A stretch of DNA of 64,000 bases from Buchnera aphidicola (Sarucallis kahawaluokalani) (GTDB lineage Bacteria > Pseudomonadota > Gammaproteobacteria > Enterobacterales > Enterobacteriaceae). The position numbers and the translations under genes were made by a program. Shown here in pieces: positions 1 to 8,900 of this stretch (the first letter of the stretch is position 1; every line of letters begins with the position of its first letter). The notes under the pieces were generated by a model. It was not told where the DNA came from, ran no database searches, and saw only the letters and a program-made list of their open reading frames with translations. Location of the stretch: positions 337,605 to 401,604 of the forward strand of contig NZ_CP032999.1 of assembly GCF_005080725.1 (NCBI RefSeq). The letters are read 5' to 3'.

Positions 1-626
1 TGACCATTATAATTTGAGGACAAACCGTGGTAAACACCAGGAAACTTTGCCATCAAATTTAATACACTATTCATTTTCGGCATAGCATAAATCTGACTTC
101 CTAATTTTGGAATAAAAAACGCACTCATTACAGAACTAGAAGTAATATTAAAATGAATTGGAGTATTATTTGGTATGACAATCTCATTCATAGTAGCAAT
201 ATGTGCTTCAGGGTATACAAATAACCAATTCCAATCTAATGCAATTACATTAATAATTACAGGTTTACGTACCGATATTATCTTTTTTCTTGGATCTAAT
301 CCATTAGATGTTTGCCAAGCTAAAGCTGCAAGAAAACAAACAATCATCACAGGAATAAACCAAACCATTAATTCAACTTTTGTAGAATAAGACCAGTTAG
401 GAGTATAAGTACTCATCTTAACATGACGATATTTATATACAAAAAATAAAGTCATCAGAATTACAGGTATTACTAATGTTAACATAGCAACAAAAGCAAT
501 GAATATCAATTGATACTGTTTTATTGCTACAATACCTGCAGGATGAAAAATAGTTCTATGACAACCAACTAATAAAAATATTCCTAACATTAATATAACC
601 TTTTCAAAAATATTTCTGTTATTCAT
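1..626 (-). CDS. cyoA: Cytochrome bo3 ubiquinol oxidase subunit II (3' end beyond window)
   Basis: Subunit II of the terminal quinol oxidase in the inner membrane. The frame is open from an ATG at 626 to the window edge, giving 208 residues of the amino-terminal part; the rest lies outside. A lipoprotein signal ends in LLVGC with Cys22 as the lipidation site. Two membrane spans follow, at about residues 40-64 and 86-104, then the start of the periplasmic cupredoxin-like domain (region around NVIALDWNWLF). Divergent from bolA across about 160 bp. In E. coli ampG and yajG lie between cyoA and bolA; they are gone here. The family call is firm from the lipobox, two-span topology and neighbours. 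Confidence 0.95.
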   Translation of the reverse strand, partial: MNNRNIFEKVILMLGIFLLVGCHRTIFHPAGIVAIKQYQLIFIAFVAMLTLVIPVILMTLFFVYKYRHVKMSTYTPNWSYSTKVELMVWFIPVMIVCFLAALAWQTSNGLDPRKKIISVRKPVIINVIALDWNWLFVYPEAHIATMNEIVIPNNTPIHFNITSSSVMSAFFIPKLGSQIYAMPKMNSVLNLMAKFPGVYHGLSSNYNG

Positions 627-789
627 GCAATTTATATAATCCTCAATAACATTTTATTATTTAATCAAATATTGATGTAATCTATTATTAATATAATATA
701 TTATAGAAAGTAATATAAAATCATTACTGATAAAATATATTAAGAAAATAATGAATTATTATTTTAAATATTATAGGAATAGAATAATT

Positions 790-1074
790 ATGTTATCCAA
801 AATAAAAAAATACTTTAATACTGAAATTGTTAAAATATATGATAATAGTATGTATCATAAAAATAATAATTCTAAAAAACATCTAACAATACTAATTGTT
901 AGTAACGCCTTTGTTCAAAAAAGTATTCTAAATCGACACCGACAAGTATATCAAGCTTTGTCAAAAGAAATAAATAATACAATTTATGCACTTTCTATAC
1001 ATACGTATACTTTCCATGAATGGAAAAAAAATAATATAATAAATATCAAAAAAAATATATGTAAATTTATGTAA
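790..1074 (+). CDS. bolA: BolA family protein
   Basis: Small class II KH-like protein that, in the family, partners monothiol glutaredoxins in iron-sulfur handling and affects morphology. The 94-residue product keeps the BolA core: FLNRHR-type segment (here ILNRHRQVYQAL) and the His-containing HTYTFHEW strand near the end. An in-frame ATG at 751 would add 13 residues with no family counterpart; the ATG at 790 matches the usual length and is preceded by AGGAAT. It stands directly before tig, as in E. coli. Function in this organism is inferred from family only. Confidence 0.88.
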   Translation: MLSKIKKYFNTEIVKIYDNSMYHKNNNSKKHLTILIVSNAFVQKSILNRHRQVYQALSKEINNTIYALSIHTYTFHEWKKNNIINIKKNICKFM

Positions 1075-1243
1075 TATTTTACAATGATATTACTGCAAAA
1101 TACATTATACTACAATGTACTAATCAGTATAAATACCAATTTTAAATATATTACAATTATTTAATACGATTCAAAAATACATATTGAAAAATATTTTTAT
1201 TAAAATTTATTTTAATACTATATTAATCAAGATAGGAAAAACC

Positions 1244-2560
1244 ATGAAATTTTTTTTAAACAAAAATAACGATTTTGAGCAAGAATTAAAAATTAAAGTC
1301 CCAAATACAGAAATAAATATAGTACGTAAAAAGGTAATTGTAAATATTAAAAAAAAAATAAATATACCTGGGTTCAGGAAAAATAAAATTCCAATTGAAA
1401 TAATACAACAAAAATATAACAATCATATAGAAAACAAGACTATTCAAAATACTATATATAATAATTTAAAAAAAATTCTTTTAAAAAAAAAAATACATAT
1501 TATCAATGAACCAAAAATTATTATCCATCAATATCCAAAAAATACTGATTTAATTTACTCAGTATATTTCCAGTCTATTCCAGAAATTAATTTAAATACA
1601 TTTAAAACATTGCACATCCAAAAAAAAACAATTATCATAGATGATTTAGATGTTACAAATTATATTAATCAAAATCAAAATCAAAAAATTAATTGGAAAA
1701 AAAACTACAATCAAATTCAAGACAATGATAAAGTAACTATATATTATCAAATTGAATCTAATAATACATTTAAAAATACAAAAATCAACAAGTTAACATT
1801 TACAATAAAAAAAAAAGAAATTATTACACAAATAGAAAAACAATTAATAAATAAACAATTAAATAATATCATTATTGTGCAAATAAAAATACCAGCACAA
1901 CATCCCGACATAAGATACAAAAACAAAACATTAAAAATAAAAATTCACATTGGGAAAGTATTAACGCCTTACATAACATACTCAAAAAATACATTTAATA
2001 ATGTATTAGAAAAAAAAAAAAAATTATATAATGAGAATTTAAAAAATACTATAAAAAACAAATTAAAACAATATGCTCTTAGATTAGAATATACAGAATT
2101 AAAAAAACAAATTATACAAAACATTAAAAAAAATCACATCATTAATATACCAGATATTTTTTTACAAGAAAAAATAAAAAAAATGCAAGATATATATATA
2201 AAACAATATATACAAAAATCAAAAAATATATTTTATCCAAAATATTATAAAAACCTTACAAAAAAAATTATCAATGATCTTCAAATTGAATTAATTATAA
2301 AATCTATTACACATCAAAAAAACATTCGTGTAACAGAAAAAGAAATAGACCAATACATTCAATGGGAAAAAAAAAATAATTTACAATTTCAAAAAATTAT
2401 GCAAATACCACAACACAAAAAAAATATACTGAACTACATACATAACATTATTTTAGAAAAAAAAATCATTCATAATTTATCATCTTATTTTACAATCCAA
2501 CACAAAACATATAATTTAAGAGATATAATAATACAAAAAAAAATACAAAAGAACATATAA
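1244..2560 (+). CDS. tig: Trigger factor
   Basis: Ribosome-associated chaperone and peptidyl-prolyl isomerase acting on nascent chains at the exit tunnel. The 438-residue length is close to the E. coli protein (432). The ribosome-docking loop is GFRKNKIP at residues 43-50, where the family signature GFRxGxxP has Gly instead of the Asn. The start at 1244 follows AGGAAAAACC; an upstream in-frame ATG at 1184 adds 20 residues without homology. The protein is extremely Lys/Ile/Asn-rich and diverged through its middle and C-terminal domains. A run of 14 A lies at 2010-2023. Followed by clpP after 42 bp. Confidence 0.92.
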   Translation: MKFFLNKNNDFEQELKIKVPNTEINIVRKKVIVNIKKKINIPGFRKNKIPIEIIQQKYNNHIENKTIQNTIYNNLKKILLKKKIHIINEPKIIIHQYPKNTDLIYSVYFQSIPEINLNTFKTLHIQKKTIIIDDLDVTNYINQNQNQKINWKKNYNQIQDNDKVTIYYQIESNNTFKNTKINKLTFTIKKKEIITQIEKQLINKQLNNIIIVQIKIPAQHPDIRYKNKTLKIKIHIGKVLTPYITYSKNTFNNVLEKKKKLYNENLKNTIKNKLKQYALRLEYTELKKQIIQNIKKNHIINIPDIFLQEKIKKMQDIYIKQYIQKSKNIFYPKYYKNLTKKIINDLQIELIIKSITHQKNIRVTEKEIDQYIQWEKKNNLQFQKIMQIPQHKKNILNYIHNIILEKKIIHNLSSYFTIQHKTYNLRDIIIQKKIQKNI

Positions 2561-2602
2561 AATATTTAAATAATCTTGAAAATATTCAAAACAGGAAAAA
2601 TA

Positions 2603-3235
2603 ATGTTTAAAAATAAAAAAAAAAATATTTTTAATAAAAATTTAATACCTATGGTTGTTGAAAAAAATAATACCGGAGAAAGATCGTATGATATATATTC
2701 TCGGCTTTTAAAGGAGAGAATTATTTTTATTACAGGTAAAATTGAAGATTATATGTCTAATACTATTATTGCACAAATGCTATTTCTAGAATCAGAAAAT
2801 CCAAAAAAAGATATTTTTTTATATATTAACTCTCCAGGAGGGATAGTTACATCTGGTATGTCTATTTATGATACAATGCAATTTATTGAACCAGATATTA
2901 ATACAATTTGTATTGGACAAGCATGTTCAATGGCAGCAATACTTTTATGTGCAGGAACAAAAAATAAAAGATTCTGTTTAAAACACTCAAGAATAATGAT
3001 CCATCAACCTATCGGTGGTTATCAAGGGCAAGCATCAGATATTATGATACATACTCAAGAAATTATTAAAACAAAAAATATAATTAATAAAATTTTGTCT
3101 TTACATACAGGACAAAAAATTACAACAATAGAAAAAGATACTGAAAGAGATTGTTTTTTTAATGCAAAAGAATCAAAAAAATATGGATTAATTGATAAAA
3201 TATTATATTATCGTAAGGAAAAAAATTCTGTATAA
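2603..3235 (+). CDS. clpP: ATP-dependent Clp protease proteolytic subunit
   Basis: Serine peptidase forming the double-ring proteolytic chamber with ClpX. 210 residues. The catalytic triad is visible as Ser109 (in GQACSMAA), His134 (in MIHQPIGG) and Asp183 (in TERDCFF), spaced exactly as in E. coli ClpP. The oligomer-forming handle INSPGG is kept. The ATG at 2603 is preceded by AGGAAAAATA; a TTG at 2576 in frame is a poorer choice. Positioned tig-clpP-clpX-lon as in enterobacteria. Confidence 0.96.
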   Translation: MFKNKKKNIFNKNLIPMVVEKNNTGERSYDIYSRLLKERIIFITGKIEDYMSNTIIAQMLFLESENPKKDIFLYINSPGGIVTSGMSIYDTMQFIEPDINTICIGQACSMAAILLCAGTKNKRFCLKHSRIMIHQPIGGYQGQASDIMIHTQEIIKTKNIINKILSLHTGQKITTIEKDTERDCFFNAKESKKYGLIDKILYYRKEKNSV

Positions 3236-3348
3236 CATATCAATTGATGTAAAATTACGTGATAAAAAAATTTGCATAATACCCACAATTTTAGATGCTG
3301 TACTATTTGATATTATAATCATCGCAATATAGGAGAAATATATCTAAT

Positions 3349-4446
3349 ATGAAAAATCATGAAAATATACAATTCAAATTAACACCAAAAAAAATAAAAA
3401 AAGAATTAGATCAATATATAGTAGGACAAAATTTTGCAAAAAAAATATTATCAGTAGCAGTTTATAATCATTACAAGCGTATTTTATATGAAAATTATCC
3501 AACAAATACAGAAAAAATTGAAATTAAAAAAAGCAACATATTAATGATTGGTCCTACTGGATGCGGAAAAACATTATTAGCTGAAACATTAGCAAAAATT
3601 CTCAATATTCCATTTGTGATTGCTGATGCAACTACATTAACCGAAGCAGGATATGTAGGTGATGATGTTGAAAATATTTTACAAAAATTATTACAAAAAT
3701 GTCAATATGAAATAATTAAAGCCGAAACAGGAATTATATACATTGATGAAATTGATAAAATTGCTAAAAAATCAAATAATATTTCAATCACACGAGATGT
3801 TTCAGGTGAAGGAGTACAGCAGGCGTTACTAAAAATTATTGAAGGTACAATTGCTTCTGTACCACCACAAGGTGGAAGAAAACATCCCAATCAAAATTGT
3901 ATACAAATTGATACGTCAAAAATATTATTTATTTGCAGTGGAACATTTGATGGATTAGAAAATATTATTCATAATAGGTACAAAAAAAAAAAAAATATTG
4001 GTTTTAATAAAAATATTAATGTTACACATGCATATCAACACAAAAAAAATATTTTACAATATATCGAATCAAAAGATTTAATAAAATTTGGTTTAATTCC
4101 GGAATTTATCGGTCGTCTACCAATTATCACAACTTTGAATGCACTTGATCAAAATATGTTAACTGATATTTTGTTTATACCAAAAAATGCATTACTAAAA
4201 CAATACCAAAAGTTATTTCATTTAGAAAATGTTATATTGCATTTTGAACAAAGTGCAATTATAGAAATTGCAAATCAGGCATTAAAAAAAAAAACTGGAG
4301 CAAGAGGACTACGAACAATTTTAGAAAACCTTCTATTAGATACAATGTATAATATTCCTTCAATAGATAATGTACATAAAGTCATAATTAATAAATCAGT
4401 GGCACAAAAAAAAATTAAACCAATTATGATATATCATAAAAAATAA
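3349..4446 (+). CDS. clpX: Clp protease ATP-binding subunit ClpX, lacking the zinc-binding domain
   Basis: AAA+ unfoldase feeding ClpP. The 365-residue protein starts at what corresponds to about residue 60 of E. coli ClpX (424 aa): the N-terminal C4 zinc-binding domain is missing. The start is well set by TAGGAGAAATATATCTA before ATG 3349, and the 113 bp between clpP and clpX contain no CxxC remnant. The motor is complete: Walker A GPTGCGKT 68-75 (Cys for the usual Ser), pore loop GYVG 101-104, Walker B IIYIDE 129-134, RKH loop at 177-179, the ClpP-docking IGF loop at 217-219 and the sensor segment EFIGRLP. A 14-A run at 3982-3995 encodes the lysines just before IGF. Likely still works with ClpP; use of adaptors or substrates that bind the zinc domain should be lost (inference). 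Confidence 0.95.
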   Translation: MKNHENIQFKLTPKKIKKELDQYIVGQNFAKKILSVAVYNHYKRILYENYPTNTEKIEIKKSNILMIGPTGCGKTLLAETLAKILNIPFVIADATTLTEAGYVGDDVENILQKLLQKCQYEIIKAETGIIYIDEIDKIAKKSNNISITRDVSGEGVQQALLKIIEGTIASVPPQGGRKHPNQNCIQIDTSKILFICSGTFDGLENIIHNRYKKKKNIGFNKNINVTHAYQHKKNILQYIESKDLIKFGLIPEFIGRLPIITTLNALDQNMLTDILFIPKNALLKQYQKLFHLENVILHFEQSAIIEIANQALKKKTGARGLRTILENLLLDTMYNIPSIDNVHKVIINKSVAQKKIKPIMIYHKK

Positions 4447-4586
4447 GAAACAAAATTTAAATTTATTTAACTATAATGAGAATATTTTATCATAAATTTC
4501 AAAAATTATTAAAAATTAAAAAATATAAGAATTGTAATCTATTGATGAAAATACTAAAAATAATTATAACAAATTAAGAGAATTAT

Positions 4587-6923
4587 ATGAATTCTGAATG
4601 TTCTAAGAATATCGTTCTTCCTATATTACCATTAAGAGATATAGTAATATATCCAAATATAATTATACCATTATTTGTAGGACGTAAAAAATCTATTAAA
4701 TGTATTAAATTTTCTATGAAAAATGATAAAAAAATTATATTAGTAACCCAAAAAATATCAAAAATAGAAAATCCAAATTCTGATGAATTATTTAAAATAG
4801 GTACAATAGCAACAATCTTACAAATATTTAAATTGCCTGATGGAACAATAAAAATTTTAGTAAAAGGATTAGAGCGTGGTAAAATAAATAAAATATATAA
4901 TGATAATAAATTCTTAACAGCAGAAACTGAAATCATTCATTCTTATGAAACAAACAAAAAAGACATCACAATTTGTATGAAAATGGCAGTAGAAAAATTT
5001 GAAAAATATTTAAAATTCAATAAAAATATTCCAATTGAAATACTAAAATCTTTATACGATATACATAACTCATCAAAACTATCAGATATTATATCATCGC
5101 ATATCACACTAAAATTATACGATCAACAAAAAATTTTAGAGATGTTAAACATTAATACAAGATTAGAATATTTAATTCAAACAATGATATCAGAAATCAA
5201 CTTATTTAAATTAGAAAAGAAAATAAGACATCGTATACAAAATAATATTGAACGTAATCAAAAAGAATATTATTTAAATGAACAAATCAAAGCTATTCAA
5301 AAAGAATTAGGTGAAATAGACGGTACTACTAACGAATATGATATTTTAAAAAATAAAATTCAAAAATTAAAAGTACCAAAAAATATAAAAAATAAAGCAT
5401 TAACAGAATTAAAACGATTAAAAACGATGTCAACAATTTCAGCCGAAGCATCAGTCATACGGAATTATATTGATTGGATTATTCAAGTACCTTGGTCTAA
5501 TAAAAGTAAAATTAAAAAAAATATTACTCAAGCTAAAATAACTTTAGATAATGATCATTATGGTTTAAAAAAAGTAAAAGATAGAATATTAGAATATTTA
5601 GCAGTACAGTCTAGAACAAAAAAAATTAAAGGACCAATTTTATGTTTAGTAGGTCCTCCAGGAGTAGGAAAAACATCGCTAGGAAAATCTATCGCGCGAT
5701 CTACAGGAAGAAAATATATCAGAATGGCTCTTGGAGGTATACGTGATGAAGCAGAAATTAGAGGACATCGCAGAACTTACATTGGGGCACTACCTGGACG
5801 TATCATCCAAAATATGGCTAAGGTAGGGGTAAAAAATCCATTATTTTTATTAGATGAAATTGATAAAATATCACATGATATACGAGTAGACCCTATTGCA
5901 GCATTATTAGAAGTATTAGATCCAGAACAAAATACAAATTTTAATGACCATTATTTAGAACTAGATTATGATCTATCACATGTTATGTTTATTGCAACTG
6001 CAAACTCAACAAATATTCCAGCGCCATTATTAGATAGAATGGAAATAATTTACTTATCTAGTTATACTGAAGATGAAAAATTTCATATTGCAAAAAAATA
6101 TTTAAAACCTAAACAAATTCAAAGAAATGCATTACAAGAAAATGAAATAAAAATTTCAGATAATGCTATTAAAGATATTATTCTTTATTATACACGAGAA
6201 GCTGGAGTTCGTGGACTTGATAAATCTATTGCTAAAATATGCAGAAAAGTAGTAAAAAAAATCATCACACATCATACAGTTAAAAGTATCACAGTCAATC
6301 AAAAAAATTTAAAAAAATATTTAGGAATAAAAAAATTTCATTACGGAAAAATAAAAAAAAAAAATCAAATTGGGCAAGTTAATGGATTAGCTTGGACAGA
6401 AGTAGGAGGAGATTTATTAACAATCGAAACAGCTTGTGTACCTGGAAAAGGAAAATTAATATATACAGGATCATTAGGTGAAGTAATGCAAGAATCGATA
6501 CAAACAGCACTAACTTTTGTTCGTTCGGAAGCAAAAAAATTAAATATTACAAAAAATTTTCACGAAAAATATGATATACACGTACACATGCCAGAAGGTG
6601 CAACACCGAAAGATGGACCAAGCGCAGGTATTGCAATTTGCACTTCTATAGTATCAATGCTAACAAATAATCCTGTGCGATCAGATATTGCAATGACCGG
6701 AGAAATTACACTCAATGGAAATATATTAATTATTGGAGGATTAAAAGAAAAAATACTTGCAGCACATAGAGGAAAAATCAAACATATTATTATCCCTTAC
6801 CAAAATAAATATAACCTAGAGGAAATACCAAAAAACATATTATCAAATTTAAATATACATCCGGTTAAAAAAATCCAAGATGTATTACGGTTATCATTAA
6901 GCAATAAACCATATGCTATATAA
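4587..6923 (+). CDS. lon: ATP-dependent protease La
   Basis: Cytosolic AAA+ serine protease that degrades misfolded proteins. 778 residues against 784 in E. coli. The N-terminal substrate-binding domain begins with VLPILPLRD; Walker A GPPGVGKT is at 356-363, Walker B PLFLLDEIDK follows, and the catalytic dyad Ser679 (DGPSAG) and Lys722 (GGLKEK) sit at the same residue numbers as in E. coli. The 140 bp upstream are A+T-rich and I could not pick out a convincing heat-shock promoter. hupB and ppiD, next to lon in E. coli, are absent. Confidence 0.97.
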   Translation: MNSECSKNIVLPILPLRDIVIYPNIIIPLFVGRKKSIKCIKFSMKNDKKIILVTQKISKIENPNSDELFKIGTIATILQIFKLPDGTIKILVKGLERGKINKIYNDNKFLTAETEIIHSYETNKKDITICMKMAVEKFEKYLKFNKNIPIEILKSLYDIHNSSKLSDIISSHITLKLYDQQKILEMLNINTRLEYLIQTMISEINLFKLEKKIRHRIQNNIERNQKEYYLNEQIKAIQKELGEIDGTTNEYDILKNKIQKLKVPKNIKNKALTELKRLKTMSTISAEASVIRNYIDWIIQVPWSNKSKIKKNITQAKITLDNDHYGLKKVKDRILEYLAVQSRTKKIKGPILCLVGPPGVGKTSLGKSIARSTGRKYIRMALGGIRDEAEIRGHRRTYIGALPGRIIQNMAKVGVKNPLFLLDEIDKISHDIRVDPIAALLEVLDPEQNTNFNDHYLELDYDLSHVMFIATANSTNIPAPLLDRMEIIYLSSYTEDEKFHIAKKYLKPKQIQRNALQENEIKISDNAIKDIILYYTREAGVRGLDKSIAKICRKVVKKIITHHTVKSITVNQKNLKKYLGIKKFHYGKIKKKNQIGQVNGLAWTEVGGDLLTIETACVPGKGKLIYTGSLGEVMQESIQTALTFVRSEAKKLNITKNFHEKYDIHVHMPEGATPKDGPSAGIAICTSIVSMLTNNPVRSDIAMTGEITLNGNILIIGGLKEKILAAHRGKIKHIIIPYQNKYNLEEIPKNILSNLNIHPVKKIQDVLRLSLSNKPYAI

Positions 6924-6942
6924 AATATATTTTTGACATAAT

Positions 6943-6979
6943 ATTTAGCTGGAAAATATAACTTACATCCAGCCTAAAT
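6943..6979. terminator. Hairpin downstream of lon
   Basis: A 10-bp stem, ATTTAGCTGG against CCAG-C-CTAAAT with a single bulged C, encloses a 16-base loop 19 bp after the lon stop codon. No U-run follows, so this may be a 3'-end stabilising structure rather than an intrinsic terminator. The rest of the lon-mdlA gap (6980-7138) shows nothing but A+T-rich sequence. Confidence 0.4.
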
Positions 6980-7138
6980 AACATTTAATATATAATATAA
7001 ATTATAATCTCCTGAATAAATAAAAATATAAATCATTATTTATAAAATCATTAATCATAATTTTAAATAAAATATTAAATAATATTTCATAATAACATAT
7101 GAATAAAACTCAAACTAAATTTAATAAATAGGATTTCT

Positions 7139-8878
7139 GTGAAATTATTTCATAAACTGCGTTGGTATTTTTTACAAGAATGGAAAAAATATTTAGGATC
7201 AACAATATTGTTAATTTTTATAGCAATTTTACAACTCATACCACCAAAAATAGTAGGAGTATTAATAGATTCTATAATAATAAAAAAGAAATATGAAAAC
7301 AAATTATTTTATTGGATTATTTTAATATTTTTAATATCTTTTGTCATATATATTCTCAGATATATCTGGAGAATATTACTGTTCAGCGCAGCTTACAAAT
7401 TAGCAATTATTTTAAGAGTAAAAATATATCATGCTTTGAGTACAAAAAATACCAACTTTTATCTTCAATATCGTACAGGTGATTTAATGGCGCGATCCAC
7501 GAATGATATTGATAAAATAGTTTTTGCGGCGGGAGAAGGAGTACTTACATTAGTTGATGCAATTATTACTAGTAGTTCTGTATTAACTATGATGATCGTT
7601 TATATTAGTTGGAAATTAACAATAATATCATTAATTCCAATGCCGATTATGACAATTATTCTCACTCAGCATGGAAAAAAATTATACAATATATTTCAGC
7701 AAGCACAACAAACATTCTCTAATTTAAATAATCATATACAAGAAAGTATAAAAAATATTTACATGATTAAAAATTTTGGATTAGAAAAATATATAATGAA
7801 AAAATTTAAACAAATTAACAAAGATAATACCATAAAAAATGTTAAAGTATCTAAAATAGATGCAAAATTTGACCCAATCATTTATTATACAATTACTTTT
7901 TCGAATATGCTTGCCATTTGTAGCGGTAGTTATTTCATTTGGAATAATTACTTATCCATTGGAACACTTACTAGTTTTATCATGTATTTAGGATTAATGA
8001 CTTGGCCAATGCTTGCTTTTGCATGGATGTTTAATATTATGGAAAGAGGTCATGCCGCTTGGAACCGCATCCAAGAAATTATAAAAAAAGATCTTACTAT
8101 ACAAAATAGTAAATCTTTCCTGTTATTATCTAATAATAAGAAATTAAAAATTCAAATAAAAGAATTTAAATATCCAAATACTATTACTCCAGTATTATAT
8201 AATATTTTTATTAATATTAAATTTAATGAAGTCATAGGACTTTGTGGTCCAACTGGTAGTGGAAAAAGTACATTACTTAATTTAATTCAAAGAAATTTTG
8301 ATATTTCAAAAGGAGATATTTTATACAATAATATATCAATTAAAAAAATTAATTTATTCCATTGGAGAAAAAAAATAACATATGTTAATCAGAATATATT
8401 TTTATTCTCAGATACCATCAGTAACAATATTGCTTTTGGAAATATCAATGCTACACAAAAGAATATAGAAAATGTAGCGAAATTATCAAATATTCATCAT
8501 GATATTTTACAATTTCCTCATGGATATCAAACCAAATTTGGAAGAAATGGTATCATGTTATCTGGAGGACAAAAACAAAGAATAGCAATTGCTAGAGCTT
8601 TATTAATGAAGTCGGAAATTTTGATATTAGATAATGTATTATCTGCAATGGATATACTAACTCAACATCAAATCCTGAAAAATATATTATCCTGGGGGAA
8701 AAACAAACACACAATTATTCTTGTTACACATGAGTTACATATTATGAAAAAATTAAATAATATACTTATTATTCAAAAAGGTAAAATTACAGATCACGGT
8801 AAACATAATCAACTGATAAAATACAATAATTGGTATAGTCAATTATACCAACAACAAAAAAAAATTATCAAAATATAA
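7139..8878 (+). CDS. mdlA: ABC exporter half-transporter MdlA
   Basis: Half of a heterodimeric inner-membrane multidrug-type ABC exporter. 579 residues: six-span membrane domain to about residue 310, then the nucleotide-binding domain with Walker A GPTGSGKS 370-377 and signature LSGGQ 474-478. After the Walker B Asp498 the usual catalytic Glu is Asn499 (LDNVLSAMD); the H-loop His is kept in VTHELH. Start is GTG at 7139 preceded by AGGATTT. Adjacent to mdlB (22 bp), with which it should pair. The transported substrate is not known from sequence. Confidence 0.93.
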   Translation: MKLFHKLRWYFLQEWKKYLGSTILLIFIAILQLIPPKIVGVLIDSIIIKKKYENKLFYWIILIFLISFVIYILRYIWRILLFSAAYKLAIILRVKIYHALSTKNTNFYLQYRTGDLMARSTNDIDKIVFAAGEGVLTLVDAIITSSSVLTMMIVYISWKLTIISLIPMPIMTIILTQHGKKLYNIFQQAQQTFSNLNNHIQESIKNIYMIKNFGLEKYIMKKFKQINKDNTIKNVKVSKIDAKFDPIIYYTITFSNMLAICSGSYFIWNNYLSIGTLTSFIMYLGLMTWPMLAFAWMFNIMERGHAAWNRIQEIIKKDLTIQNSKSFLLLSNNKKLKIQIKEFKYPNTITPVLYNIFINIKFNEVIGLCGPTGSGKSTLLNLIQRNFDISKGDILYNNISIKKINLFHWRKKITYVNQNIFLFSDTISNNIAFGNINATQKNIENVAKLSNIHHDILQFPHGYQTKFGRNGIMLSGGQKQRIAIARALLMKSEILILDNVLSAMDILTQHQILKNILSWGKNKHTIILVTHELHIMKKLNNILIIQKGKITDHGKHNQLIKYNNWYSQLYQQQKKIIKI

Positions 8879-8900
8879 TTAATTCAAATAAGGGAAATAT

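Noticed and set aside
2572..2602. CTTGAAA upstream of clpP resembling a sigma32 -35 box
   Set aside because: It lies only about 20 bases before the clpP start, leaving no room for a spacer, -10 and leader, and no CCCCAT-like -10 is present.
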